DNA of 55,533 nt, from IMG/VR virus record IMGVR_UViG_3300014499_000008, positions 1 through 55,533 of that record; one strand, 5' to 3'. A program made the position numbers and the translations under genes. Below are positions 1-8,577 of the stretch, piece after piece. Numbering within the stretch: the first letter of the stretch is position 1; each line of letters starts with the position of its first letter. The DNA is from a virus. Under the pieces are notes generated by a model, which was not told the origin of the DNA, searched no databases, and was given only the letters and a program-made list of their open reading frames with translations.

Positions 1-3
1 CCT

Positions 4-243
4 TTGCGCGGTTATCTCGCAATCATGTTTTATCCGGGAGCGAATTATTACGTTGTGGAAGATGTTCACTTCGAGCACCTTCTCAAATGTGAGCTTGAAC
101 TTCGTGATCTGCGGCAGCAGATAGACGAGGGTTATCGTAAGGTCGAGGCAGCGCACGAAGAAGCCTGCCGTGAAATGGCTGCGCAGAAAGTAACTCTGGG
201 TCGAGTTCGAGCGCGCCAAACTGATAGAGTTGTAACGAACTAA
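4..243 (+). CDS. Small hypothetical protein, possibly cut at its 5' end
   Basis: The reading frame is open from the window edge. The first start is TTG at 4 and the first ATG is at 25, so the true start may lie upstream. The product (up to 79 residues) begins with a short hydrophobic, Tyr-rich stretch and then turns into a charged helix rich in Glu and Arg (about residues 25-65) that could form a coiled coil. No family is recognised. It lies upstream of the terminase cluster on the same strand. Confidence 0.5.
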   Translation: MRGYLAIMFYPGANYYVVEDVHFEHLLKCELELRDLRQQIDEGYRKVEAAHEEACREMAAQKVTLGRVRARQTDRVVTN

Positions 244-276
244 TTGCGCTGTAACATAGCGTATCGGTGGGCGTCT

Positions 277-292
277 TGCTATAATGTGACGT
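277..292 (+). promoter_or_regulatory. Extended -10 promoter for the HTH/terminase cluster
   Basis: A consensus TATAAT lies at 280-285, preceded by TG one base upstream (TGCTATAAT), the extended -10 form that can work with a weak -35. No good -35 hexamer is seen at the usual distance. Transcription should begin about 7 bases downstream, almost on the ATG at 293, so the transcript may be leaderless. Confidence 0.55.
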
Positions 293-862
293 ATGAATGT
301 TGCTGAGATGGATGAAGCTCCGCCGCTGAACGCGTATAAGTTCGCCACGCTTCGCTCACTGCGCGCCTGCCTGCGATCGTTTTCGTCGCTTAGTTCGCTT
401 ACTAATAGCGGCGACTTTGAATCGGCCACGATCTTGTTTGATCTGGCCGGGGCTATCAATGATCCGTTACAGCGCACGATGGTGTTGACGCCTCGACAGA
501 AGCAGGCTATCACGCTTCATCTCATTCAAGACAAACATGTCTCGGATGTATCACGGGAGATGGGCGTTACCGAGCGCGTCGTGTACCTCTTGGTGAACAC
601 CGGGTTACGTCGCCTCTTGTCGTTTCTGCAGGTCGGTGTGCTGCCGCAGTTCAGCGGGTGGAAACAGTGGGAACAGTGGCAAATCGATTACGTTCGGCAT
701 AATGCTGGGAAGTCACGTAAGGAGATTGGTGAACGTGTTGGGCGGTCGGAAGATGCTGTTCGGGTTCTCATCTGTCGCTTGCGTAAAGGAGGCGAGCGAC
801 TTGAAACTGGAAGCCGACGCAATCTTGGCTGCAGACCGGCGCTTGAACGGCAATCGGCTTGA
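293..862 (+). CDS. Sigma-region-4-like HTH regulator
   Basis: A 189-residue protein with two helix-turn-helix-like segments. Residues about 65-112 (LTPRQKQAITLH, then VSDVSREMGVTERVVY) match the sigma-70 region 4 / LuxR-type pattern. A second possible HTH (RKEIGERVGRSEDAVRVL) lies near residues 140-160. Phage proteins of this sort just before the terminase often control late transcription or resemble small-terminase DNA-binding subunits. The ATG at 293 sits directly after an extended -10 box and has no SD; a second ATG at 308 is an alternative start. The 3' end overlaps the next gene, read in another frame. Confidence 0.7.
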   Translation: MNVAEMDEAPPLNAYKFATLRSLRACLRSFSSLSSLTNSGDFESATILFDLAGAINDPLQRTMVLTPRQKQAITLHLIQDKHVSDVSREMGVTERVVYLLVNTGLRRLLSFLQVGVLPQFSGWKQWEQWQIDYVRHNAGKSRKEIGERVGRSEDAVRVLICRLRKGGERLETGSRRNLGCRPALERQSA

Positions 863-965
863 TCATCCGTTTCTCAATGAAGATCAGTTACGGACACGGC
901 ACATCAGAGAGTATTCGTGGGAACCGCGCGTACTCGATGAAACCCTAAGCGGGAAACGTTTATGA
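801..965 (+). CDS. Small hypothetical protein with TTG start inside the HTH gene
   Basis: A 54-residue frame begins at TTG 801, eight bases after a strong SD (AAAGGAGG, 785-792), and ends by overlapping the ATG of the small terminase gene at 962. It overlaps the last 62 bases of the HTH gene in a different frame. The strong SD and the ATGA junction support real translation. The product is charged (Arg, Asp, Glu) with no recognised domain. A longer frame with an ATG at 636 exists but lacks such an SD. Confidence 0.6.
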   Translation: MKLEADAILAADRRLNGNRLDHPFLNEDQLRTRHIREYSWEPRVLDETLSGKRL

Positions 966-1549
966 GAGAACCGATGGATGCGGCACAGATCAGCATCTAT
1001 GAAATGTTCGTGGAGTTGGGTGACAAGCGTAACATTCCGAAGCTGTATGCGCTTTGTAACGAACAGAACTTGGGCGTAACGAGGCGTCAGCTTGAACGTT
1101 GGTGCCTCATCTACCGTTGGCGAGAGCAAGCGAAGAAGAGCACGGCGACGATCGCACGCAAGACCGAAGAGGTGTTGCTTGAAGATAGCATCAGCCGCGC
1201 GCGTAAGCTTATCTCAGGATTGCGATCGATTCAAGATCGATTCATTGTTCGTGTTGCCATTGATCCGCTTGATCCGAAATTGACTGATGAGCAGCGGCAG
1301 CGTGCGATTGATCCTGACTTCCGCGACTTTCAAGAAGCGGTCAAGCTTGAACGCTTGATCCTCGGCGATCCAACGGAGCGACGTGAGGATGTTACTACAT
1401 CTCGTCTTGTGGTCGAACTTGGAGAATCCGAATTGTTGGCTGCGGCGCGCTCGATCGCGGCGAAACGATACGGGCTGCCAACGGAAGAAGATATTAAAGC
1501 TATCAAAGACCGCGCGGAAGTGCCGATCGAGCAAGCTGTGGATGCGTGA
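962..1549 (+). CDS. terS: Probable terminase small subunit
   Basis: A 195-residue, mainly helical protein. The N-terminal region (about residues 10-55) looks like a DNA-binding HTH with a WREQA-type end typical of phage small terminases. A helical middle follows (residues 60-140), then an acidic C-terminus. Its place just upstream of the large terminase, separated only by a small membrane gene, is the main support. The small subunit recognises viral DNA and regulates the packaging motor. Direct family assignment from sequence alone is weak. Start ATG 962 overlaps the preceding stop. Confidence 0.65.
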   Translation: MREPMDAAQISIYEMFVELGDKRNIPKLYALCNEQNLGVTRRQLERWCLIYRWREQAKKSTATIARKTEEVLLEDSISRARKLISGLRSIQDRFIVRVAIDPLDPKLTDEQRQRAIDPDFRDFQEAVKLERLILGDPTERREDVTTSRLVVELGESELLAAARSIAAKRYGLPTEEDIKAIKDRAEVPIEQAVDA

Positions 1550-1815
1550 ACGTTCATGTTGAGATTGCGTTCGTCTGCGGTGTCATTGTTGGCATTGTTT
1601 TAACGCTTGTCAAACTTGTTTACGGTGAGCAATTGCCGAGAGGTGCTCCGAATATTCCGGTTCCCGAATGGGTGCCGACTACTAACGAACCGCATTCTGT
1701 CGTTCCACCGCCGCCGACACGTCAAAGTACACAAGTCACGCTACATGAAGGTACAACGCCGCCGCCGTCAACACCGCCTGCTACACCACGTTACGACAGA
1801 TTGCAGGATAAGTGA
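1546..1815 (+). CDS. Small single-pass membrane protein with Pro-rich tail
   Basis: An 89-residue protein starting at GTG 1546, coupled to terS by a GTGA overlap and to terL by another at 1812. Residues about 5-25 form one hydrophobic segment (IAFVCGVIVGIVLTLVKLVY); the rest is rich in Pro and Thr (PPPPTR, TTPPPSTPP). The layout suggests an N-terminal anchor with a disordered tail. No family recognised; its place between the terminase genes is unusual. A spanin or holin-like role cannot be judged. Confidence 0.65.
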   Translation: MNVHVEIAFVCGVIVGIVLTLVKLVYGEQLPRGAPNIPVPEWVPTTNEPHSVVPPPPTRQSTQVTLHEGTTPPPSTPPATPRYDRLQDK

Positions 1816-3425
1816 ACGGTTTAGAACTGTCGGGACAACTCATTGACAAAACGCAATTCGGCTATGCGTTAGAATATGTCTATCTTGACGGCAAACCATT
1901 TGATTTCGAGGGACATAACTACCTCTTAGATATGTACGGCGATACTCACCCTTATCAGGTCGTTGAGAAAGCGGCGCAGATGGGGGCGAGTGTTATCGGC
2001 ATGATCAAGTCGTTCTTCGTTTGTGACAAGCTAGGTAAGAATGTCATCTATTTCTTCCCGACCGACGAGGACGTTCGCGAGTTCAGCAAATCGCGAGTTG
2101 CACCAATCATTCGCGACTCTCCTCATATACGCGCTATTGTGGATGATGTCGATTCAGTCTCACTGCGGCAAGTAGGGCGTGGCTTTCTGTACTTCCGTGG
2201 TATGCGATCGAAAATAAGGATGAAGTCGGTTCCGGCCGATATGCTAGTATTTGACGAACTCGATGAAGTCTCGATCGATCAGTTCGAGCTTGCCGATCAA
2301 CGCTTGAATCACTCGACGTTGAAATGGCGCTACATGCTATCAACGCCGACGTTCGATAACTACGGCATTGATTATGAGTTCCAAAAGTCTGACCGGCGCT
2401 ATTGGAATCTCATTTGCAAGAAGTGCAGCACGTACAACATTATGGAGAAGCAGTGGCCGGAATGCGTGCGGCGAGATGATGAGATTATCGCATACCTGAT
2501 CTGCCGGAAGTGCAAAGCGATCCTTGATTCACAGTTTGGGCAATGGGTAGCTGAAGCACCGAACGTGCAGCGCATTCGCGGTTATCACCTGTGTGGACTC
2601 TATTCCGTGTACGCCGATCTGCCGGGGTGGTTGGACAACTACAACTCGGGGCGCAAGCGTGAGGAGTTCATGCGCTCGAAGCTGGGCCTGCCGTGGGTAA
2701 GCGCTGATCAGCGGGTGACGGAAGATGTCGTTCTGCGATGCGTCGATGGGCATGAGATTGGCCCAGCTATTCCCCATAGTTACATGGGCGTAGACCAAAA
2801 AGGTGACGGCCTACACGTCGTCATTCGCGGGCGTGATAAGATCACGAAGCGTCCAAAGATCATCTTCATCGGGATTGTGAAGATGTTTCATGAGCTTGAT
2901 CCACTGATGCGGATTTACGATGTCGATCTGTGCGTCATCGACGGTACGCCGAACCAGCATAGTGCTCGTGAGTTCAGCTTACGTTTCCCTGGGCGCGTGC
3001 ATCTTTGTTATTACGTTGAGACGCAGAAGGGCACATATAAGTGGACTGAGCCTCGCGCGTTTGCAGATACCGATACACCAGGCGATTATCAAGTGCTTGT
3101 GAATCGCACCGAAGCACTCGATGATATGTTTGAGGAAATAACTCATCGCGAGATTTCACTGCCCAAGATCAATGATGATGTAACGAATGCATTCGTGCGG
3201 CAACTCTGCAATCTCGCACGCATCAATGAGATTGATGACGACGGCGGCGTAAAACAAGCAGTTTGGAAACGGCTAGGCGAGGATCACTTCGCTCACGCTA
3301 ACTCATACAGCGGTATTGCGCAGGCCAAGTTTGATAGTGGACCCGCGCAAGCAGTTGTGGTCAATTCACCGATGATGTCTGCGATACGTTACTCGCGCAA
3401 CTACGAACAAAACAGTAGGTACTGA
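1812..3425 (+). CDS. terL: Terminase large subunit, GpA-type
   Basis: The DNA-packaging motor: an ATPase that pumps DNA into the prohead and a nuclease that cuts it. In 537 residues one sees a divergent Walker A (QMGAS, 56-60), a Walker B (DELDE, 148-152), a zinc ribbon (Cys 202, 205, 231, 234) and an RNase H-like nuclease with GVDQKGD (326-332), VIDGTP (375-380) and DHFAHANSYS (491-500). The Walker A form and inserted zinc ribbon fit the lambda GpA-like family. Start GTG 1812 overlaps the upstream stop (GTGA). Confidence 0.95.
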   Translation: MNGLELSGQLIDKTQFGYALEYVYLDGKPFDFEGHNYLLDMYGDTHPYQVVEKAAQMGASVIGMIKSFFVCDKLGKNVIYFFPTDEDVREFSKSRVAPIIRDSPHIRAIVDDVDSVSLRQVGRGFLYFRGMRSKIRMKSVPADMLVFDELDEVSIDQFELADQRLNHSTLKWRYMLSTPTFDNYGIDYEFQKSDRRYWNLICKKCSTYNIMEKQWPECVRRDDEIIAYLICRKCKAILDSQFGQWVAEAPNVQRIRGYHLCGLYSVYADLPGWLDNYNSGRKREEFMRSKLGLPWVSADQRVTEDVVLRCVDGHEIGPAIPHSYMGVDQKGDGLHVVIRGRDKITKRPKIIFIGIVKMFHELDPLMRIYDVDLCVIDGTPNQHSAREFSLRFPGRVHLCYYVETQKGTYKWTEPRAFADTDTPGDYQVLVNRTEALDDMFEEITHREISLPKINDDVTNAFVRQLCNLARINEIDDDGGVKQAVWKRLGEDHFAHANSYSGIAQAKFDSGPAQAVVVNSPMMSAIRYSRNYEQNSRY

Positions 3426-3428
3426 GTT

Positions 3429-6164
3429 GTGAAAACCTTACCGGAACATATCGCTGACGTTATCGGATGGCTTGGACTTGCACCGCTGCCGTACAATGCC
3501 TCTGAAGTCCTTTCTGCGCCTGCAGTCGTTGTGCCGCCGGAGAAGGCATCGCTTCGCAATTCATCGTTCGTTCAAGAACCGAAACAATACGATGGCGATG
3601 CAGAGTTCATTGAAGCAGCGAAACCGCAGCTTACGCTCTTTGATCTGTCGAAGGATACTGACCATCTCGGCAATCGGTATGAGGTCAGTGCAACGCTGTA
3701 TGAGGCGGCGAGTGATGGGCAGTCGTATCGGTTGCGCCGTGTTGAAGGGCGTGAAGCTCTCCGTGAGGCGGTGTCACACGCTTCAGAACGATGGGAGCAA
3801 CTTGCCAACCCTACTCTCAACCCCCGGCACATGCGCGAAGCATCGACGCTCGATCGCAATCGCATCATCGAGGCAGCAGCAAATCAGGTGCGACATCGTT
3901 TAACTGAAAGCGCACTCGGCAGCGGTTTCGAGTACGGTGACGGCTATGGTTCGCAAGATCAGTCGTTTGCAATGCGTGATCGGTATGGTGACGGTCATGA
4001 TTCTAGCGCCGAGTATATTCCGCTGATGGGTGGGCCGTACTCGAAGCAGCTTTACCTATATCAGTATTTGGATATGCACCGCAAGGCGTTCGAGGCGTAC
4101 AATCACAATCCGCTTGCACATCAATTGATCGAGATGCAAACCGCGTTTGTGCTTGGTCGCGGTATCGATCACCAATCATCGAACAATGATGTTGATGCGG
4201 TGTGGCGCGAGTTCTGCGAACGGACGAACTTCTATCAAGACTTGGAGAACATCGCAAACGATTTGTGGTGGCAGGGCGAGTTGATGTTGGAGTTCTATGA
4301 TGATGATCCAAAGAAAGGCTTGACCGATTACCGCATGATCGACCCGTCAACTATCTGGGAGATAGTGACGGACGCGGAAGATATGCAGAAACTGTTCTAC
4401 TATCATCAACAGTACAGCACCCCAATGCAGCAATATGTTACCAACAACATTCAGACGACGAAATACATCATTCGACAGATTCCTGCCGGTGATGTACTGC
4501 ATGTGAAACTGAACGTGTCGAAGTATGAGAAGCGTGGGCGTACTGATCTGTTCAGCGTTCTTGGTTGGTTGAAGCGGCTCAAAGACTTGATGAACGCGCG
4601 GGTGATCAAGGGACAACTTGAAGCTGCGTTCGTGTTCGACATCGAGATAAACGCAGGTGATGCACAGGTCGCACAGGCAACGATGCAACTGCCTGATGCA
4701 TTCAAGCCGGGTAGCAATTGGGTTCACAACAAGAACGCGCAGATGAAGCCTGTTGCTAGCGGCATCCGTGCCAACGAATCGCAGCCTGACGTGAATGCGC
4801 TCTTGAACTTGATCGCGGTCGGTTTCGGTATTCCGAAAGAGTTCATCGGCGAGGCGGGTAAAGGTGCGCGTGCCGGTGCTCTTGTTGCTACCGAACCCGG
4901 TACGAAGCGTTTCGAGAAGCGTCAGCGGTTGGTCGAATACATCGCGCAGCAGATATGCGATCGTGTACTGAACAATGCGGCGAAGGCGGGGAAACTCGAT
5001 CTTGACGAAGTGCTCAAAGATGCGCGCAGTGTGCAGCGGCTTGGAAAGCTCGATCAGAACATGCCGACGCGCAGCGATGTGTCGGACGAGATGCAAAAGA
5101 AGAACGATGATTTCGCTGACGAGCAGAAGCAACAGCAGCAAGATCAAATCGATACGCAGACGGCGATGATGAAAACGCAGGGCAAGCAACAGCACGAGCT
5201 TGCACTGAATGATCAAAAGAACCAGCATCGTCAGGCGTTGGCATCGATGAAGTCCAACACCTCGAAGGTCGTCCACACAATCAACGAGCGGCGGTCAACG
5301 AGTGGCCCAGTTCAAGAATCAACACGGTTGCGGGTAGTCGAAGCCAAGTCAGATTCGGACACCAAGAACACAGCAAAGCTTTCAGAAGATCAAACGGCAC
5401 GCATCGCAGCGATCAAAGAGTCAGGCAAGCTATCCGCTGAGTTCATCGAGTTCATCTTCCCCTCGATCGCGCAAGAAGATCGCAGTGCGAAGCTCAAAGA
5501 CTTGGCATTGGCCGAGGCGATGCAATGGTTGCCCAAGTCCGTGTCGGCGACGATGGCGGCGAAGGAACTCAATATCACCACCTACAGCTTTGAGGAAAGC
5601 TGGGCGCAGATCGTTGAGGAGGCCGAGTACGGGTTCTCGATGGCTCATGTGTACGCGCAGGACAATCAGCACACCCCGGCGACCGCGCAGGCCCAAGACG
5701 TGCAAGAGGAGGAGCAGGCGAAGCAGCCGATCGCGCCTCAGAATCAGATGACCAACGTTCCCGTCCCCCCGGCGGTCGCTGGCGACAAGCTGATGCCCGC
5801 GCTACCTCCTGGCGGGGGCGGGAAGGGTCCTGGCAGCGTACCGCCTGGGCAGCAGCCGAACAGCGGGGCGACGAAGGTCAATAAGCACAGCGGCCCCAAC
5901 CCGAACGATACCGACCCTACGGCCAAACCACACGGCTACAGTGCAGCGGCGAACCATCCGATGACCGGCGCAGGCGCGGGCAAGATACGTCAAGCGGCGG
6001 GGCGTGAAGCGATAGTTCGTAAGAAAGCAATCTACGATCAGTTGCTACGTGAGGCTGTTGGCCCTGCTATGGAACTGCGGACCAAGATCGCACAAACGAT
6101 TCTCGCTGACACCAAGAGCGTTGAGGAACTCCTCGAACAGTTCAAAGAGTCTGCATCCGAGTGA
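3429..6164 (+). CDS. Portal protein with long C-terminal extension
   Basis: A 911-residue protein directly after terL, the usual place of the portal, the dodecameric ring through which DNA enters and leaves the head. The portal core spans about residues 195-535 and includes a wing/stem region ending in the typical IPKEFIGE and GTKRFEKRQRLVEY segments. A Gln-rich helical segment follows (about 555-620), then a long extension with a Pro/Gly-rich disordered stretch (about 775-850). Usual portals have about 450-600 residues, so this one is long; the extra parts may stay inside the head. Start is GTG 3429. Confidence 0.9.
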   Translation: MKTLPEHIADVIGWLGLAPLPYNASEVLSAPAVVVPPEKASLRNSSFVQEPKQYDGDAEFIEAAKPQLTLFDLSKDTDHLGNRYEVSATLYEAASDGQSYRLRRVEGREALREAVSHASERWEQLANPTLNPRHMREASTLDRNRIIEAAANQVRHRLTESALGSGFEYGDGYGSQDQSFAMRDRYGDGHDSSAEYIPLMGGPYSKQLYLYQYLDMHRKAFEAYNHNPLAHQLIEMQTAFVLGRGIDHQSSNNDVDAVWREFCERTNFYQDLENIANDLWWQGELMLEFYDDDPKKGLTDYRMIDPSTIWEIVTDAEDMQKLFYYHQQYSTPMQQYVTNNIQTTKYIIRQIPAGDVLHVKLNVSKYEKRGRTDLFSVLGWLKRLKDLMNARVIKGQLEAAFVFDIEINAGDAQVAQATMQLPDAFKPGSNWVHNKNAQMKPVASGIRANESQPDVNALLNLIAVGFGIPKEFIGEAGKGARAGALVATEPGTKRFEKRQRLVEYIAQQICDRVLNNAAKAGKLDLDEVLKDARSVQRLGKLDQNMPTRSDVSDEMQKKNDDFADEQKQQQQDQIDTQTAMMKTQGKQQHELALNDQKNQHRQALASMKSNTSKVVHTINERRSTSGPVQESTRLRVVEAKSDSDTKNTAKLSEDQTARIAAIKESGKLSAEFIEFIFPSIAQEDRSAKLKDLALAEAMQWLPKSVSATMAAKELNITTYSFEESWAQIVEEAEYGFSMAHVYAQDNQHTPATAQAQDVQEEEQAKQPIAPQNQMTNVPVPPAVAGDKLMPALPPGGGGKGPGSVPPGQQPNSGATKVNKHSGPNPNDTDPTAKPHGYSAAANHPMTGAGAGKIRQAAGREAIVRKKAIYDQLLREAVGPAMELRTKIAQTILADTKSVEELLEQFKESASE

Positions 6165-7681
6165 CCGATTCCATCAAGCATGCGCGTGCGGTAAAACGTC
6201 TTGCGCGTGCAGTAGAGTTACGCGAAGCGCAGACACAGACGATTACTGAGATATTGCAGGCGGTGCATCACGATCACATTATTGCCGTTGAGTCGATGAT
6301 CGTTCGTTATCGCGCCGATTTGTTATCCGCGTTGTGGCACAAACGTACAGAGATTATCGGTGCAGCGGAGAATCATCCTGCGCTCGCGGTCGTATTGAAC
6401 AGTCTCACCTTCAGTTTTCAACTGTTGGCGCGTGAATATGTTCCGCTTGCATGTAATCTTGGTGTTGAACGCGCACTGCATGATCTTCAAGTGCGTGGAT
6501 GGTTGCGTCATATCATCGGTAAGCCGGTAGCGAAAGTATCGGTCGTTGATTCGATCTTGATGGAGAATCTCGGCTATCTTCGCGATTCGCTGCTTCCAGC
6601 AATGCATCGCGAGTTGTTTGATGACGAATCAGCAGATGTAAAGCTTGATTCAATGAAAGCACGTATTGGATCATACGCGCATTATCTCTGGAAAGCCGCA
6701 GAACGCAGCTACGTTGTTACATTGCGAGAGTTCTTTATGAAAGTCAAAATGAATACAAAGCCAAAGCTGAAGCTTGCAGAAAGCACCGATGATCCGAGTA
6801 AGTTGAAGTTGACGGAAAGCCATGTGTCAACATTGAAGCTCGTTGAAGGCGGTTACGGCAGTGGCTTTTGGGGGCATCCTGGTCGTCCTGGGATGCGTGG
6901 TGGAAGTTCTAAAGGTCCTGGTCGCGCGCGTGCAATCTTCATCATGGGCGGCGGTGGAAGCGGAAAAGGCTCTACGACAAAGAGTTATGTGAAACGCTAC
7001 GGTATTCAAGAAAAAGATGTGATTGATTCGGACGCGATTAAGAAAGAGATTCCCACATTTGCAAATAAGGTTGATGAACACGGGCTTTATGGTCCGAGTG
7101 GACCGAAGTCATTAGCTGAGTTTGCGAAGTATACGCCAGATGTGCAAGCTCGCACCGAAGCATGGGTGAAAGCGAATACAGAGTTCAAGAGCGTAGCCGA
7201 TTTCGCAAAGGCAGTTGATATTAGCGGCGGCATGACACATGAATTGTCGTCGTATGTAGCAAAGTCGAGATTAGCGGACGCGTTGAACGACGGTAAACGA
7301 TCGTTCATTTATGATTCTGTCGGAAACAAGAATTATGTGCAGTCGTATAAGGATGCTGAAGGCGACACACATCCATCATGGTCCGATCAAGCGATGGCAA
7401 AGGGCCTAGCTGTCACAATCCATCATGTGTACGCGCCGCGCGAGGTCGCGCTCAAGCGGAACGACGGGCGTGATCGTACGGTACCGGAGAAGCAATTGCT
7501 AGGTACCCACGACAAGGCCGACCTGATCGCGCCGATCATCCGCGCGGGGGTGAAAGCGGCCCAGGCACAGGGTAAACCGATCACCTTCCGCCATACGAAT
7601 GCCTTCACGATCAAGAATCTCCGTGAAGCTCGTGCCCTTGGGTACACCCGCATAGGGCACAAGGGTACTCCTTCTCCGTGA
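6161..7681 (+). CDS. MuF-like helical head protein fused to a zeta-like kinase
   Basis: A 506-residue, two-part protein. Residues 1-200 are helical and sit where MuF-type head morphogenesis proteins follow the portal. Residues 200-230 carry three KLKLAES-like repeats and 236-249 the linker GHPGRPGMRGGS. The C-terminal half is a P-loop kinase of the zeta type: Walker A GGGGSGKGS (263-271), DSDAIK (289-294), a THELSS loop (359-364) and an RTVPEKQL segment (439-446). Zeta toxins phosphorylate UDP-amino sugars, but related phage kinases may have other substrates. No epsilon antitoxin is seen next to it. ATGA overlap with the portal gene. Confidence 0.75.
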   Translation: MTDSIKHARAVKRLARAVELREAQTQTITEILQAVHHDHIIAVESMIVRYRADLLSALWHKRTEIIGAAENHPALAVVLNSLTFSFQLLAREYVPLACNLGVERALHDLQVRGWLRHIIGKPVAKVSVVDSILMENLGYLRDSLLPAMHRELFDDESADVKLDSMKARIGSYAHYLWKAAERSYVVTLREFFMKVKMNTKPKLKLAESTDDPSKLKLTESHVSTLKLVEGGYGSGFWGHPGRPGMRGGSSKGPGRARAIFIMGGGGSGKGSTTKSYVKRYGIQEKDVIDSDAIKKEIPTFANKVDEHGLYGPSGPKSLAEFAKYTPDVQARTEAWVKANTEFKSVADFAKAVDISGGMTHELSSYVAKSRLADALNDGKRSFIYDSVGNKNYVQSYKDAEGDTHPSWSDQAMAKGLAVTIHHVYAPREVALKRNDGRDRTVPEKQLLGTHDKADLIAPIIRAGVKAAQAQGKPITFRHTNAFTIKNLREARALGYTRIGHKGTPSP

Positions 7682-7690
7682 CTTCGGGGT

Positions 7691-7761
7691 GTGCAACCAT
7701 GATGGTGTCGTTTGTGTCATAGGGAGCGGAGGGACTTCCTCCACGACTGAAAAGGCTACAA
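7691..7761 (+). promoter_or_regulatory. Conserved leader element (copy 1)
   Basis: It contains the 19-mer TGCAACCATGATGGTGTCG (7692-7710), also found exactly at 37328-37346 and 41034-41052 on the minus strand. An AGGGAGCG box follows, then a hairpin (GGAGG, CCTCC arms) and AAAAGGCTACA just before ATG 7762. This copy lies in the structural block, while most copies precede early genes, so the gene behind it may be expressed separately from the head operon. Confidence 0.65.
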
Positions 7762-8253
7762 ATGACTACCAAAACACTTCCCCGGTTCGCGCAGCTTGCG
7801 CAAGAGCTATTCGATGCGATCGAGCCCGCAACGCGTTCAAACACTGACGAGAAGTACCTACGTCTCAAAGACGGTTCGCCGGAGTGGATGAAGTCAGCCA
7901 TCCGTTATGCACACGACGATGCACAAATGCTGCCGGACGATCTTCGCTACGAATACATCAACGACGCGGCGGAGATGTTGGCCCAGTGTGAAGATGAAGA
8001 TGCGGTCAACGATCTTGAGTTCGAGGCAGACATCTGTCACCATGAATTGTTCGCATGGTTAGCTTCACACGGCACGCGTTATAGTTACGTTGATGAAGAG
8101 GTCGAAGAGAACGGTCACTCTAGCGACGGTCTGATCGGCGATCTGCAGGCGGGTCAAGTGCGTGAGAAACAGGAAGTGTTGCAGCAGTTGTTTCACGCAC
8201 TGCAAACGCAAGCGGAGAACGAACCCAATGCCAATGACGAAGGCGGAGAGTAA
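7762..8253 (+). CDS. Acidic hypothetical protein
   Basis: A 163-residue, strongly acidic helical protein with several aromatic positions (EWMKSAIRYAHDD, about 41-53; ELFAWLASHGTRYSYVDE, about 95-112). No catalytic motif or named family is recognised. It has its own leader (AAAAGGCTACAA before ATG 7762) with the conserved 19-mer upstream. That marks it as belonging, by regulation, with the accessory genes though it lies between two capsid-associated effector genes. It could be an immunity or anti-defence protein; that is only a guess from position. Confidence 0.75.
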   Translation: MTTKTLPRFAQLAQELFDAIEPATRSNTDEKYLRLKDGSPEWMKSAIRYAHDDAQMLPDDLRYEYINDAAEMLAQCEDEDAVNDLEFEADICHHELFAWLASHGTRYSYVDEEVEENGHSSDGLIGDLQAGQVREKQEVLQQLFHALQTQAENEPNANDEGGE

Positions 8254-8395
8254 GGCGAAGCAGCGCGAATACTGGGTGAAGGAACGAGGCTACTGCAAGG
8301 ACTGCATGCAGCGGCCCCATCTTCCCGAACGAACGCGTTGCAAGCAATGCACCGATGATGAAGTTATCCGACAAAGAAAGAGACGAGCGAAATGA
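8228..8395 (+). CDS. Small zinc-ribbon-like protein
   Basis: A 55-residue basic protein starting at ATG 8228 (a second ATG at 8234), after a GGAG-type SD. It has two CxxC pairs (CKDC and CKQC) about 18 residues apart, a compact zinc-binding fold. The reading frame is open further upstream, but that part overlaps the previous gene and lacks an SD. It overlaps the previous stop by 26 bases and ends in an ATGA junction with the next gene. Confidence 0.6.
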   Translation: MPMTKAESKAKQREYWVKERGYCKDCMQRPHLPERTRCKQCTDDEVIRQRKRRAK

Positions 8396-8577
8396 GCATA
8401 CCGGAGAAGTACGACAAGAAAGCAGCAGCGTGGAAACCAACGTTACCACCCGATGAGCCATCTGAGTGGGAGAAAGAGCTTGAAGCAGATGCTAAAGCTG
8501 GTTTGATCACTACGACCGAGATGGGACCGGACGGCAACATGCACGCGATAGACTTTGCCAACGGCGATTATGACTAA
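8392..8577 (+). CDS. Small acidic hypothetical protein
   Basis: A 61-residue acidic protein rich in Pro, Glu and Asp, with Trp residues at about 14 and 26. It is coupled to its neighbours by an ATGA overlap at the start and an 8-base overlap at the end. No domain recognised. Confidence 0.6.
   Translation: MSIPEKYDKKAAAWKPTLPPDEPSEWEKELEADAKAGLITTTEMGPDGNMHAIDFANGDYD

Noticed and set aside
4347-5276. 309-residue minus-strand frame within the portal gene
   Set aside because: It is a shadow of the Gln/Asp-rich portal codons (Leu/Val-rich on the other strand), with no SD, and lies inside a well-supported gene.
5811-5830. G-rich run (GGGGGCGGG) recurring near 12050, 14135, 14405, 34670 and 42620, possible G-quadruplex
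   Set aside because: Runs are short, mostly in coding sequence for Gly/Ala, and the fourth G-run is lacking in most copies.
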